Assembly: GCF_000770635.1 (NCBI RefSeq)
Contig: NZ_AVBF01000008.1
Location: 35,043-99,042, forward strand
DNA length: 64,000 nt
Direction: 5' to 3'
DNA from: Pontibacillus yanchengensis Y32
GTDB lineage: Bacteria; Bacillota; Bacilli; Bacillales; BH030062
Part shown: piece after piece, positions 1 through 9,381 of the stretch
Layout: each line of letters begins with the position of its first letter
Position numbering within the stretch: position 1 is the stretch's first letter
The notes under the pieces: model-generated
What the model was told of the DNA's origin: nothing
The model's database searches: none
What the model saw: only the letters and a program-made list of their open reading frames with translations
Position numbers and translations under genes: made by a program

Positions 1-2
1 TA

Positions 3-362
3 CCTCTTATCTTAATGGTTGTTCTATGTACAACGATTTTGTTCAGCTTATTTATAGGGGCACTGCAGTTATTGGTAAGCCTAGTGTCTAAAACAGTTAA
101 GGAATCCAACAACTACGGATCACCAATTATTATGTTAACCGTTTTTCCTGTCTTTCTCATTATGAGTAAAGGGGTTAATGAGTTTACATTCACAGATTAT
201 ATAACGCCATTTATGAATATGTTTGTTCTACTCAAAGAAATGCTACTAGGGGTTCTTGATCCTGTTGCGATATTCCTTACACTAGGAAGTACAGCTTTAT
301 ATATGCTAATTGCATTTGTGATAGCGCAAATCTTGTTCATGAAGGATAAATGGGTGTTATAA
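3..362 (+). CDS. ABC-2 type transporter permease, C-terminal part (partial)
   Basis: The frame is open from the left edge, so only the last ~119 residues are visible and the true start lies outside the window. They form three or four hydrophobic segments and end in MKDKWVL. The pattern, with a loop ending in an FTDYITPF-like stretch followed by two membrane helices, resembles the C-terminus of ABC-2 permeases of the NatB (Na+ efflux) kind. The family call is moderate and the substrate is inference. An ATPase partner would be expected upstream. The gene ends before a bidirectional hairpin terminator. Confidence 0.6.
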   Translation, partial: PLILMVVLCTTILFSLFIGALQLLVSLVSKTVKESNNYGSPIIMLTVFPVFLIMSKGVNEFTFTDYITPFMNMFVLLKEMLLGVLDPVAIFLTLGSTALYMLIAFVIAQILFMKDKWVL

Positions 363-436
363 AGAACGATGGTCACCTCTCCACAGGCGGCAGTTTACTG
401 GTAAGCTTCTCTAAATATATCGGTCACATATAAAAG

Positions 437-460
437 AGCTGCGCCATCAAAAGCGCAGCT
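437..460. terminator. Bidirectional intrinsic terminator
   Basis: A perfect 8-bp stem (AGCTGCGC / GCGCAGCT) encloses an 8-nt loop. It has A-rich sequence on the left and T-rich sequence on the right. It sits between the convergent ABC permease and the minus-strand TIM-barrel gene and can serve both. Confidence 0.8.
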
Positions 461-463
461 TCT

Positions 464-1279
464 TTATGTAGAAATTAAATCTCTCACCCACCTGATCCCT
501 TCCTGCACTGTTTGTTCACTCGGCTGTGTATGAGGGGTATGCTCAAATACAAAAATCTTTTCCTCGCCTGTTGCCAGCTGCTGTATAACCTTCTCCACCT
601 GGTAATAGGACGGATCGTGTTCCTGACTAGGATGGATCATGTTCCAAATATAGTGCCCACTTTCCTTTACCACGTTATGTAAATGAACTACTTTAATGAC
701 TTCATTCCATTTCTCTATATGTTCATAGATGTCATACCCAACGGCCATCAAATAATCACCAATGTCCATGCACATTTGTAGGTCGTATTTTTTCCATACA
801 TCTAACGGAAAGGTATATAAATGGGATATACCTGCTGGATTTGCTCCTTTCCCTAGCTTCGGTTCACACACAATAGGAAGACCCGTTTCCCTTTGTAGTT
901 CACTCAACTTCTGTAACCCTGCTTCAATTTGTTCGTTACCACTTTCCCCAACTTCTCCTGTAAAGTATGGAAAGTGAACGAGCATATATGCTGCACCTAG
1001 CTTTGATAACCTCTCAGCCTCTTGTTCAATTTGCTCCCAAGCTTGCTCTGGCTCCATTTGAACATATTCTAGCAAATCGTATTTACTATTCGAGCGATAC
1101 AGCGGCGAATGAACACCATAACTTTTTTGGCTTTGATTCTTTTCTAAAAACCTCTGGAATGCCTGTTCATTTGCAAACTCCCCAATTTCAATATGATCGG
1201 TTTCTGTTCGAAATAAGTCATCAAATTGTTCTTCGTTCGATAAAATAGTACTCCCAGATATGCCAAGCTTATGTGCCAT
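464..1279 (-). CDS. Sugar phosphate isomerase/epimerase-like TIM-barrel protein
   Basis: A 271-residue soluble protein of the xylose-isomerase-like TIM-barrel superfamily, which includes AP endonuclease 2-type enzymes and sugar isomerases. Visible family features are an early GISGST segment, a YGVHSPLYR strand, YMLVHFPYF, PIVCEPKLG with its Glu, QMCMDIGDYL with its Asp, VVHLHNV with two His, and a C-terminal FVFEHTP Glu. These are the positions where the fold binds divalent metal. The start ATG follows AAGGGATGG. Substrate cannot be told from the sequence. The gene stands alone on the minus strand and ends at the hairpin at 437-460. Confidence 0.75.
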   Translation of the reverse strand: MAHKLGISGSTILSNEEQFDDLFRTETDHIEIGEFANEQAFQRFLEKNQSQKSYGVHSPLYRSNSKYDLLEYVQMEPEQAWEQIEQEAERLSKLGAAYMLVHFPYFTGEVGESGNEQIEAGLQKLSELQRETGLPIVCEPKLGKGANPAGISHLYTFPLDVWKKYDLQMCMDIGDYLMAVGYDIYEHIEKWNEVIKVVHLHNVVKESGHYIWNMIHPSQEHDPSYYQVEKVIQQLATGEEKIFVFEHTPHTQPSEQTVQEGIRWVRDLIST

Positions 1280-1374
1280 CTAACCATCCCTTTCTCTTAC
1301 AGTTTCCATAGATAGCACTTCTATTTCCTAATATGAAATCCCTCCACATATTAATGACATAATCAGGCTTACCC

Positions 1375-2640
1375 TCATATCTGTTCATTAGAAGGTGTCA
1401 GTTCAAAATGTGGTTCCCTTTTTCGTATGGCGATCCTTGAGAAGAAAATCCCCGCAATAATTAGCAACAGATAAAGAAGGCTCATCCCCACACCACCAAT
1501 GATGTTTCCTACGATTAGACCTAATGCCCCTAGCATTTTGCCAAGCTGAAATACCAATCCATTTACCGCCATATATGCTCCCCTACTCGAATCATCCACA
1601 ATGTCAGCTAAAATAGATTGCCGCGTCGGGACGTACAATAGTTCCCCAACAGACAGTACACAAACCGCTAGAAATAGACCAACAATGTTGTTGCTAAATG
1701 CCATAAACGCATAGCCTAAGCCAAACAATATAAATCCTGTGTACATGATTGGTTGCTCTTGCTTTCCTTTGATCCATTTAGAGACAACCGCTGTAAAAAT
1801 GACAATGATCAATGTATTGGCAACAGTTAGTAAGCTTAACAACTTAATGCCATCTAACTGAAAGGAAAACAGGTGAAACACATCAATCATTTGAGATGGG
1901 ATGTCACGTTCCAGCCTTACTGAAATAAAATTATTCCGTTGAAATTCAATTGCCAATATAGCCACACCACCAATGGTAAAGGCTAAAAATGACCAATCTT
2001 TCATAACCATTTGATAACTTTTCCATAAGGGTTTTAATCCATAGCCTTGACCAGATTTTTCTTCTTTCGCAACATACGTATCGATAATACGAACGGCTGT
2101 CATCCAAAGGGTTAGCAAGCTAATACCAATCAATACAGCCAGTAATTCAAATAAGTACGCTTCAAAAAACCAGCCACCAATAATTAATCCAACCATGATG
2201 GACATATTAACAGCCCAATAGTTTATGGCGTACATAAACGCCCTTGTTTCTTTTGTGCTTACGTCAATTAACATCGCTTCTGCCGCTGGATTCACTAATC
2301 CCGCTGAAACTCCAATGAGGAGCATCATAACAAAGGTAATCCAGGCTGAAGTCATCCACGGAGAGTTTACAATCAACATTCCAGAGAAGGCCACTACCTT
2401 TAACACCTCTCCGGTCACCATCAAACGTTTTCGACCGACTATATCTGCAAGGTGACCACCATACAATCCAGTCAAAAATTGAACAGCCACCTGAATGAGA
2501 AGTAAGATTCCTGCAACCGTCGCATTGATTTCCCTCGTAAAATAGATGGCCATAAACGGGAAAACCGCTGACCCCACTATTCTACTAAGGAATGAAGTAT
2601 AAATTCGGATTCGTATATTGGGATGTAGTGTACGAAACAT
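1375..2640 (-). CDS. MFS transporter (multidrug/sugar efflux type)
   Basis: A 421-residue, 12-helix major facilitator protein. The ATG at 2640 (MFRTLHPN) is chosen because GGAGG lies 7 nt upstream; the longer open frame upstream has no ribosome site and a non-hydrophobic extension. The loop GGHLADIVGRKRLM after helix 2 is the classic MFS motif A (GxLaDrxGrkr). The gene is divergent from an SgrR-type regulator, a pairing usually seen when the regulator senses a solute handled by the transporter. The exported substrate is unknown. Confidence 0.85.
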   Translation of the reverse strand: MFRTLHPNIRIRIYTSFLSRIVGSAVFPFMAIYFTREINATVAGILLLIQVAVQFLTGLYGGHLADIVGRKRLMVTGEVLKVVAFSGMLIVNSPWMTSAWITFVMMLLIGVSAGLVNPAAEAMLIDVSTKETRAFMYAINYWAVNMSIMVGLIIGGWFFEAYLFELLAVLIGISLLTLWMTAVRIIDTYVAKEEKSGQGYGLKPLWKSYQMVMKDWSFLAFTIGGVAILAIEFQRNNFISVRLERDIPSQMIDVFHLFSFQLDGIKLLSLLTVANTLIIVIFTAVVSKWIKGKQEQPIMYTGFILFGLGYAFMAFSNNIVGLFLAVCVLSVGELLYVPTRQSILADIVDDSSRGAYMAVNGLVFQLGKMLGALGLIVGNIIGGVGMSLLYLLLIIAGIFFSRIAIRKREPHFELTPSNEQI

Positions 2641-2685
2641 TCGACCGCCTCCTTGACCTTCATTATCCACTTTCCAAAAAGCGGT

Positions 2686-2721
2686 AAAAAGGGTACAATC
2701 GAAGAAATAATGTCCCCTTTT
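2686..2721. promoter_or_regulatory. Imperfect inverted repeat in the divergent MFS/SgrR promoter region
   Basis: AAAAAGGGTACAAT at 2686-2699 is mirrored by ATGTCCCCTTTTT ending at 2721, giving a 13-bp imperfect dyad around a short AT-rich centre. Its place between two divergent genes, one coding for a DNA-binding protein, makes it a candidate operator. This is inference from position and symmetry only. Confidence 0.35.
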
Positions 2722-2747
2722 TATACGTAAAGGAAGTATGAATTTCT

Positions 2748-2801
2748 GGCGCCTACCCCCGACAGGCTTGAGACAAGCCTGTCGGGGGTGACCAAGGCGC
2801 C
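2748..2801. repeat. Strong palindromic hairpin element (54 bp)
   Basis: A perfect 15-bp stem, CCCCCGACAGGCTTG at 2756-2770 and its complement at 2774-2788, has a 3-nt AGA loop. It is bounded by GGCGCC at both ends. There is no T-run, so it is not a standard terminator. It ends 16 bp before the SgrR ribosome site. Its plan (short palindromic ends, C-run then G-run) is like the 60-bp GGTGCC elements elsewhere in the window, so it may be a related REP-like element. Confidence 0.7.
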
Positions 2802-2829
2802 CTGAGCTTTTCTTATGGAGGTTTCTCAA

Positions 2830-4557
2830 ATGCTTGATCAACGCTACTTCACCATGCGCGCGCATCTTTATGAACGAGAACATAATCAAATATGTACGTT
2901 TAAACTTCAAGAACTTGAAGACATTTGGTATTGCTCGACAAAAAATGTAAAACGAATCCTACATGAGTTAGAAGCACAAGAAAGGTTGGTCTATCAACCC
3001 GGGAGAGGGAGAGGCAATCCTTCCACACTACAGTTTCTATCACCTTTTCAAAGTGAAGTAGACCACTACGTAAAAAACTGTCTACACTATGATCAGCTCG
3101 ACAAAGCTGCACAATTATTAAGGCTCCCAATCCCCAAATCATGGATTGCCAAGTCTTCTTCTGATATACGGAAAATGTTTGGCTACCAATCAGATACAGC
3201 TTCCAAAGATATATTGCATGCTTTTATTACAAGAGATGTGATGACGCTAGATCCGTTACGTGTAGCTATATCGTTTGAGGCGCATCTGCTTGAGCAATTA
3301 GGTGATGCCCTTTTGACATATGATGCCCAGCATGATGTTATACGTCCGCATATTGCCCATCGCTATGAAGTAGACGAAACGTATCAGGTGTGGACTTTTC
3401 ACTTGCGAAAAAGCGTACAGTTTCACCATCGTGAAGAATTGACGAGTCGCGATGTGGAAGCCACGCTGATTCGGGTGCAGCAAGGACCTATTTCTACTTC
3501 CTGGATGACGCAAGAAATTGTGAACATAGAATGCCAAGGACCATATAAAATCGTCATTACGTTATCGAAGCCCAACCCCTTTTTTGCGAGATACATGGCA
3601 TCTTCCAATCTATGTATTTTACCTGCAGACACTCCTTTTGATGAGTACGAATGGATTGGCACTGGACCATTCTTTATGAAAGAGCGTACGGAGCACAAAC
3701 TTGTCCTCGAAGCTTTCGATAGTTACTTCAAAGAGCGTCCCCTTTTAGATGAGGTCCATTTTTATAAAGTTTCTCCGGAAGTAGCTGATGTAGTTAATTT
3801 TACGATAGACAGTCCTGACCTAAGTGAACCGCAGAGCAAGCATGAAATCGAAACAGGATTTCGGTTTCTCACTTTTAATTTTCAGCAGGATAACATCGTT
3901 CAGCAACCGGATTTTCGGGAGGCTATTTTTCATTTATTAGACATGAACAAGATGGCGAAGGCCTTACAATGGGAGAATTGGGTGGAAGCTAGTAGTTTCA
4001 TGGCTCACAGATCCGAACACTTACCTAAAGATTCTCAGCGCATCCCACATCTCCTAAAAAAAGCAGGGTATAAAGGGGAAACACTTCGTCTCTATCATCT
4101 CAACTTTGAACGTGCGAAGAGAGAAGTAGACTGGTTTGCGGATGAAGCGCGAAAATACGGAATTTCCTTTGAACTGCATCCCTTTACATTCAAGGATTTT
4201 TATGAAAAAAACATGGATCCAATGATTGATCTTATTTTTATGGGAGAAGTCTCCTCTCTCGATCCACACTTATCGTTCTTAGGTGCCTTTTACAATGACA
4301 CACTTCTATTCCGACGCATGTTCCCGGAAAACGCGTTAACATGGATTGATGCTGAACTAGAAGAACTTAAAAAACAGATGGATGCAAGCGCACGGGAAGC
4401 TATCATGGCTAGAGTAGAAGCTTATATTAGGAATCATAACCTACTAATCTTTCAGCACCATCCTGTTAAAACACGTACATTTCATCCCCTTATTCAAAAC
4501 GTAGAGTTTCAATCCTTTGGTCATTTTGACTTAACAAAACTATGGATTCCCAATTAA
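2830..4557 (+). CDS. SgrR-family transcriptional regulator with solute-binding domain
   Basis: A 575-residue protein with an N-terminal winged-helix domain (about residues 5-95) followed by a family-5 extracellular-solute-binding-like domain (about 150-575). The arrangement is that of SgrR/YbaE-type regulators, which sense small solutes in the cytoplasm; there is no signal peptide. The second ATG (MLDQRYF) at 2830 is preferred because GGAGG lies 8 nt before it, and an ATG at 2815 would sit on that site. It is divergent from the MFS gene, which it probably controls. The ligand is unknown. Confidence 0.85.
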   Translation: MLDQRYFTMRAHLYEREHNQICTFKLQELEDIWYCSTKNVKRILHELEAQERLVYQPGRGRGNPSTLQFLSPFQSEVDHYVKNCLHYDQLDKAAQLLRLPIPKSWIAKSSSDIRKMFGYQSDTASKDILHAFITRDVMTLDPLRVAISFEAHLLEQLGDALLTYDAQHDVIRPHIAHRYEVDETYQVWTFHLRKSVQFHHREELTSRDVEATLIRVQQGPISTSWMTQEIVNIECQGPYKIVITLSKPNPFFARYMASSNLCILPADTPFDEYEWIGTGPFFMKERTEHKLVLEAFDSYFKERPLLDEVHFYKVSPEVADVVNFTIDSPDLSEPQSKHEIETGFRFLTFNFQQDNIVQQPDFREAIFHLLDMNKMAKALQWENWVEASSFMAHRSEHLPKDSQRIPHLLKKAGYKGETLRLYHLNFERAKREVDWFADEARKYGISFELHPFTFKDFYEKNMDPMIDLIFMGEVSSLDPHLSFLGAFYNDTLLFRRMFPENALTWIDAELEELKKQMDASAREAIMARVEAYIRNHNLLIFQHHPVKTRTFHPLIQNVEFQSFGHFDLTKLWIPN

Positions 4558-4600
4558 CGAGAGAGACAAATCAATTGTTGCCTCACGTGTTTATATAAAA

Positions 4601-4630
4601 AGCCTGATATCTACAAGGAGATATCAGGCT
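4601..4630. terminator. Bidirectional intrinsic terminator
   Basis: AGCCTGATATCT and its exact complement AGATATCAGGCT form a 12-bp stem with a 6-nt loop. An A-run precedes it, which is the T-run of the minus strand. It separates the convergent SgrR-type regulator and the S-layer-type gene. Confidence 0.85.
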
Positions 4631-4645
4631 CTATCATTCTAACTA

Positions 4646-6409
4646 TTATTGTTTAAGTTTCCACATTAGATAGATTACTTTAGATGCTTGTGCACGGTTA
4701 GCGTCCGCTTTCGGATTGAAGTCTCCGCCACCGTTACCAACCATTAGCTCTAAGTCAGCAGCGTGGTCTACATAATGATCAAACTGTGGGCTGATCATGT
4801 CTTCGTCATTGTACATCATGTCTGCAACATTGTCATTATGCTCTCCGCCTGTTGCATTGTAAGCACGGATTAGCATTGCTGCCATTTGTTCACGAGTAAT
4901 TGTTTCGTTTGGTGCAAACATGGTTTCTGTCATACCTTCTGTAATACCAGCATCATAAGCTGCAGCTACTTCTGCTGCAAACGTATCAGAAACGTCTGTG
5001 AACGGAAGCTCAGCGTCTGTTTCAAGACCAAGGGCACGTACAAGTAGTGCTGTGAACTGGCCACGTGTAACAGATTCCTCAGGCATGTACATGTTATCTG
5101 GCATACCAACAACAATACCTTTGTCAGCTAGGCCGTAGATATAGTCAGAAGCCCAATGATCCATTGGTACGTCTTCAAACATGTCTTCTTCTTTCATATC
5201 TTCTTCAGAGAATTTCTCTGGGAATTGAGAAGCGATTGCTCCACTAAATAGCTTCGCTGGCGTGAACATATGCTCATAACCAGAACGGGCAATATCCCAA
5301 GCTTGCTCATAGTCACCCTCTACATATTCATCAAATGTACCTGTAAGTTGTCCAACGTGAGTTTCTAGACCTTTTGCAAGTCCACTAGAAGGTACTTTGC
5401 CTTCTGTTGCATTGCTCATGAATTTAGAGAAGTCTTCACGATATTGATCAAGGTTATTAAGCGCTTCTTCTTTCGCTTCCATGTCTTCGTTCCCTGTCGC
5501 TTTCACGTAGTCCACGAAGAAACCAATGTGGCTGCTCCATAGCTCCTTGAATTGCTTCTCAGCTTCATCGCCATAAACAGAACCAATTGTAGCAGAAAGT
5601 TCCTCTGTGTTCTCGTTTAACTGTTCTACGCTTGCATCATATTCTGGTGCGCCCTGAATGCCATTTTGCATTGCTTGTTGCGCAAGTGCAAAGTGCTCAG
5701 AGAATAGGAAGTTTAAGTCAGAACGCAGATTTGCTGCTTTTGTAACAGCTTTCGTGTTATCGAATTTCTCTGGGAATTGATTTACGATGGCACTGGATAA
5801 CCCTTTACTCGGATTATACATATGCTCCATTGCATTACTTTGAGCATCGTATGCTTTATCGTAGTTTTCATTTACGAAGGCATCAAATCCAGTAATTAGC
5901 TGGTTGATGTGCATCTGAAGACCTTCTGCTAGATTGTCAGATTTTAATTGATTGTTTGTTGCTTCAGAAAGGAAAGAAGAGAATTCTTCTTTATAGTTTG
6001 CTAGGTTATCTAACGCTTCTTGTTTCGCTTCTTCATCATTTTCAGCTGTTGCATTTACATAGTCTACGAAGAAACCGATATGGTTACTCCAGAATTCATG
6101 AAACTGATCTCCAGCTTTCTCGCCATAAACGCTTTCAATAGCTGCCGTAAGATCGTCCGTGTTCGCTTTCAGTGCTGCTACTGCCTGGTTGAAATCAGGT
6201 TCTTGAGCTGCACCTTTTCTCATTGCTGTCATAGCCAAGTAAACGTGTTCAGAGAAAAGCTGATCTAAATTCGCTCGTAGTTCTACCGCAGGCGTGTCCA
6301 CCTTCGGCTTCATATTCATGTGATCGTCCGCTGATACGATACCAGCTGTTGATGGTACCAATAGTGCGACACTCATTGGAATCGCTACAAATGCCTTTTT
6401 TACATTCAT
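4646..6409 (-). CDS. S-layer homology protein with two tandem four-histidine helical repeats
   Basis: A 587-residue exported protein. Residues 1-27 are a signal peptide (likely cut after VSA). Two copies of a ~184-residue, mostly helical module follow (about 44-222 and 228-405). The C-terminal ~175 residues carry three S-layer homology motifs (FEDVPMDHWA, FTDVSDTFAA and a weaker third ending RAQASKVIYL) for anchoring to cell-wall polymer. In each module four histidines recur with the same spacing: H55/H239 in LFSEH, H110/H294 in HIGFFVDYV, H167/H351 and H196/H380, all exactly 184 residues apart. This suggests metal binding in a helical bundle, but the module was not recognised. AAAGGAGG lies 9 nt before the ATG. 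It is very acidic, as expected for a surface protein of a salt-adapted cell. Confidence 0.8.
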   Translation of the reverse strand: MNVKKAFVAIPMSVALLVPSTAGIVSADDHMNMKPKVDTPAVELRANLDQLFSEHVYLAMTAMRKGAAQEPDFNQAVAALKANTDDLTAAIESVYGEKAGDQFHEFWSNHIGFFVDYVNATAENDEEAKQEALDNLANYKEEFSSFLSEATNNQLKSDNLAEGLQMHINQLITGFDAFVNENYDKAYDAQSNAMEHMYNPSKGLSSAIVNQFPEKFDNTKAVTKAANLRSDLNFLFSEHFALAQQAMQNGIQGAPEYDASVEQLNENTEELSATIGSVYGDEAEKQFKELWSSHIGFFVDYVKATGNEDMEAKEEALNNLDQYREDFSKFMSNATEGKVPSSGLAKGLETHVGQLTGTFDEYVEGDYEQAWDIARSGYEHMFTPAKLFSGAIASQFPEKFSEEDMKEEDMFEDVPMDHWASDYIYGLADKGIVVGMPDNMYMPEESVTRGQFTALLVRALGLETDAELPFTDVSDTFAAEVAAAYDAGITEGMTETMFAPNETITREQMAAMLIRAYNATGGEHNDNVADMMYNDEDMISPQFDHYVDHAADLELMVGNGGGDFNPKADANRAQASKVIYLMWKLKQ

Positions 6410-6610
6410 TCAAAAAAACCTCCTTTTAGTTTTTGTACCTATGTCTGCTAAACAGCACATGTCCATAACGGCCTAGTAAGTATAGTTTTATTTACCCATT
6501 GCTTCTTTTTCATGCCCGTAAATAAATTACTAAACCATTATGATGTTTTCTATTAAGCTATCGAATGGAAATAGACTTTGGATCACATTTTTTGAGAATT
6601 TTTTTATGTT

Positions 6611-6670
6611 GGTGCCAGACCCCCACCCCTCTACCACGGTACAGCACTATCATAGCGGGGGTCTGGCACC
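6611..6670. repeat. 60-bp GGTGCC/GGCACC hairpin repeat, copy 1
   Basis: It begins GGTGCCAGACCCCC and ends GGGGGTCTGGCACC, which are inverted repeats of each other. The middle is less symmetric. The same 60-bp unit occurs at 15098, 15533 and 15704. It lies between argH and the S-layer gene and has the look of a REP-type element; no transposase is nearby. Confidence 0.85.
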
Positions 6671-6688
6671 AATAAAAAACAATAAAAA

Positions 6689-6719
6689 AAACGTAAGCGA
6701 AATGATTCCGCTTACGTTT
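6689..6719 (-). terminator. Intrinsic terminator of the arginine genes
   Basis: On the minus strand AAACGTAAGCG pairs with CGCTTACGTTT around a 9-nt loop, followed by a run of eight T. The hairpin overlaps the last codons and stop of argH (stop at 6712-6714) and ends the carA-to-argH gene series. Confidence 0.85.
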
Positions 6720-8088
6720 GTATAAATGTTTTACCATATTCGATTTGGTTCCGCACCTGTTGTTCCGATGTACCGCCATAACTATTCCTTGCGTTCATAA
6801 CTGATTGCGGCTTTAAGAGTTCGTATATATCCTCTTCAAATAGTGGGCTAAATTGCTTGTATTCCTCCATCGTTAAATCGAGTAAATATTTCTGATTCTC
6901 GATGCCGTACAGCACAATCTTCCCAATCACTTCATGGGCTTCTCTGAAGGTTGAACCTTGATTCACCAAGTAGTCCGCAATATCTGTGGCGTTGGAGTAA
7001 TCATGCTGAACGGACTTTTTCATGTTCTCTTTCTTTACGACCATCGTTTCGATCATTGGAGCCAACAACTTCAATGTACCATCCAATGTCTTCACTGTGT
7101 CGAGCATGCCCTCTTTATCCTCTTGCATATCTTTGTTATACGCAAGCGGCAGGCTCTTCAATACGGTAAGAAGTCCAAACAGATTCCCATTTACCCGTCC
7201 TGTCTTAGCGCGAAGCAACTCAGGTACGTCTGGATTTTTCTTTTGCGGCATGATACTCGAACCAGTGCAGAAGGAGTCATCCAGTTCAATGTATTGAAAT
7301 TCCTGGCTACTCCAGATGACAAGCTCTTCGGATAACCGAGACACATGCATCATAAATGTAGATGCAATCGATAGAAATTCTAAAATGAAATCCCGATCAC
7401 TTACGGCATCAAGACTATTAGGATATACATCCATAAACCCTAGTATTTCTGCTGTACGACTTCGGTCGATGGAAAAAGTCGTTCCAGCCAGAGCCCCCGC
7501 ACCAAGTGGGGAGATGCTGATGCGTTTTAAGCTGTCTTCGAACCGGCTTTTATCCCGCTCCAGCATCCAAAAGTAAGCCATTAAATGATGAGCGAATGAG
7601 ATGGGTTGAGCCCTTTGCAGATGCGTGTACCCTGGTAAAATTGTATCGACATTATCTGCCGCTTGCTCCAATATAGATTGCTGCACCTGTTCTATCAAGG
7701 AGATGAAATGCTTTGTCTTCCGCTCGAGATAGAGATGCATATCTGTAGCAATTTGGTCATTTCGGCTTCTGCCTGTATGCAGCTTTCCACCAACAGGACC
7801 AATTTCCTCTATTAATGCACGTTCAATATTCATGTGAATATCTTCATCAGCAACAGAGTACTCAAATGTGTCATTCTTGATTTTATTGAGTACCGTTATA
7901 AGGCCTGACTGGATTTGGGTAACCTCTTCTTCTGTCAGGACACCACATTCCCCGAGCATGATAACGTGGGCAAGGCTCCCCTCCACATCTTCTTCCGCAA
8001 ACTCCTTATCGAACGAAATCGAAGCCGTAAACTCTTCCACCAGTTCATTCGTTTGTTTCGTAAAACGTCCGCCCCATAATTTCGACAT
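6712..8088 (-). CDS. argH: Argininosuccinate lyase
   Basis: 458 residues. It cleaves argininosuccinate to arginine and fumarate, the last step of arginine synthesis. The fumarase/aspartase-superfamily signature [15 protein letters not shown] is present, together with [10 protein letters not shown] and the catalytic-loop regions of the family. The second ATG (MSKLWGGRF) at 8088 fits an AGGAGG 9 nt upstream; the ATG two codons earlier is too close. The ribosome site overlaps the argG stop, indicating coupled translation in an argG-argH unit. Length is normal. Confidence 0.97.
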   Translation of the reverse strand: MSKLWGGRFTKQTNELVEEFTASISFDKEFAEEDVEGSLAHVIMLGECGVLTEEEVTQIQSGLITVLNKIKNDTFEYSVADEDIHMNIERALIEEIGPVGGKLHTGRSRNDQIATDMHLYLERKTKHFISLIEQVQQSILEQAADNVDTILPGYTHLQRAQPISFAHHLMAYFWMLERDKSRFEDSLKRISISPLGAGALAGTTFSIDRSRTAEILGFMDVYPNSLDAVSDRDFILEFLSIASTFMMHVSRLSEELVIWSSQEFQYIELDDSFCTGSSIMPQKKNPDVPELLRAKTGRVNGNLFGLLTVLKSLPLAYNKDMQEDKEGMLDTVKTLDGTLKLLAPMIETMVVKKENMKKSVQHDYSNATDIADYLVNQGSTFREAHEVIGKIVLYGIENQKYLLDLTMEEYKQFSPLFEEDIYELLKPQSVMNARNSYGGTSEQQVRNQIEYGKTFIQT

Positions 8089-8102
8089 CAGCATCCACCT
8101 CC

Positions 8103-9317
8103 TTATGGCTGGGTGACTTTTGGTTTATTGTGGACTTCTGCGTGTACTTTTGTTGGTAGTCCCCAAAGTTTAATAAATCCTTCCGCTGCTTCATGGTCAA
8201 ACATGTCCCCCTTCATATACGTAGCAAGTTCTTCGTTATATAGGGAGTATTCAGATTGACGTCCAACAACACTATAATGACCTTTATGCAGCTTGACGCG
8301 GATTTTCCCGGAAACCATTTTTTGCGTATCATCGATAAACGCCTCTAGTGCTGATTTCAATGGCGAGAACCACAACCCGTCATAGATCAGCTTTGCCAAT
8401 TGTTGATCGACCGACGTTTTGAACTGTGAAACTTCACGCGTATGAGTAAGAAATTCCAGCTCTTTGTGTGCTTGAATCAAAATTAGGGCAGCTGGATTCT
8501 CGTATACTTCTCTTGATTTAATCCCGACTAAACGATTTTCAACGTGATCAATACGACCAACACCATGTAGCCCACCAATTTGATTCAATTGTTCAATTAA
8601 CGAAACAAGGTCCTTCTGTTCTCCGTTCAAAGCAACGGGACGTCCTTGTTCAAAATCAATCTCCAGATACTGGGGTTCATCTGGTGTTTCGGAAATGGGA
8701 TTCGTCCAATCAAATGCTGCTTCTGGTGCTTCGGCCCAAGTATCTTCAAGGACGCCTGCTTCACAAGCACGCCCCCAGATATTTGCATCAATGGAGAAAG
8801 GATTCTCTTCATTTACGGGTACCGGAATGCCTTTTTCTTGGGCATATTTCAATTGCTCGTCTCTCGTCATTCCCCATTCACGAACTGGAGCCACTACTTT
8901 CAGGTCAGGATTCAGTGCTTGAATGGACAATTCGAAGCGTACCTGGTCGTTTCCTTTTCCAGTACAACCATGAGCAACGGCTACAGCGCCTTCTTTTTCA
9001 GCTATATCGACCAACAATTTCGAGATAAGCGGACGAGACAACGCAGAGGAAAGTGGATATTTTCCTTCATATAATGTATTTGCTTTTAAAGCTGGTAACA
9101 GATACTCTTCCGCCAGCTCTTCTTTTCCATTAATGACGTATGCCTTGGAAGCACCTACCTCTAAAGCCTTGTCTTTAATCGTTTGAAGGTCTTTTCCTTC
9201 TCCCACATCCAAGCCTACAGCAATGACCTCGTAGCCGTACTTCTCTTGAATCCATTTTACGGAGATAGATGTATCTAAGCCCCCAGAATACGCTAAAACA
9301 ATTTTGCCGTTACTCAT
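8103..9317 (-). CDS. argG: Argininosuccinate synthase
   Basis: 404 residues. It joins citrulline and aspartate with ATP to form argininosuccinate. The N-terminal AYSGGLDTS is the PP-loop of the N-type ATP pyrophosphatase family, and [13 protein letters not shown] is the conserved citrulline/ATP-binding segment. AAAAGGAG stands before the ATG. It is followed directly by argH. Two ArgR-type boxes lie in the 64-bp gap separating it from argF, so it probably has its own regulated promoter as well as read-through from carA. Confidence 0.97.
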   Translation of the reverse strand: MSNGKIVLAYSGGLDTSISVKWIQEKYGYEVIAVGLDVGEGKDLQTIKDKALEVGASKAYVINGKEELAEEYLLPALKANTLYEGKYPLSSALSRPLISKLLVDIAEKEGAVAVAHGCTGKGNDQVRFELSIQALNPDLKVVAPVREWGMTRDEQLKYAQEKGIPVPVNEENPFSIDANIWGRACEAGVLEDTWAEAPEAAFDWTNPISETPDEPQYLEIDFEQGRPVALNGEQKDLVSLIEQLNQIGGLHGVGRIDHVENRLVGIKSREVYENPAALILIQAHKELEFLTHTREVSQFKTSVDQQLAKLIYDGLWFSPLKSALEAFIDDTQKMVSGKIRVKLHKGHYSVVGRQSEYSLYNEELATYMKGDMFDHEAAEGFIKLWGLPTKVHAEVHNKPKVTQP

Positions 9318-9334
9318 ATCGATCGCTCCTTTTC

Positions 9335-9370
9335 CGAATTTTTATTTAAAATAAAGTATTTTTATACATT
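9335..9370 (-). promoter_or_regulatory. Two ArgR/AhrC-type boxes upstream of argG
   Basis: On the plus strand CGAATTTTTATTTA (9335-9348) and AGTATTTTTATACATT (9355-9370) match the TGAAT-(A/T)4-ATTCA style ARG box on the opposite strand, with two to four mismatches each. They resemble the two boxes before carA. A TTGTTG / TTTATT pair with 17-bp spacing overlaps them as a weak promoter. Family knowledge: ArgR hexamers repress arginine synthesis when arginine is present. Confidence 0.55.
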
Positions 9371-9381
9371 CTCAACAAAAC

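Noticed and set aside
6951..7576. Plus-strand open frames opposite argH, and similar ones opposite argG, carB and other genes
   Set aside because: Antisense shadows of well-supported genes, with no ribosome sites and composition typical of reverse frames.
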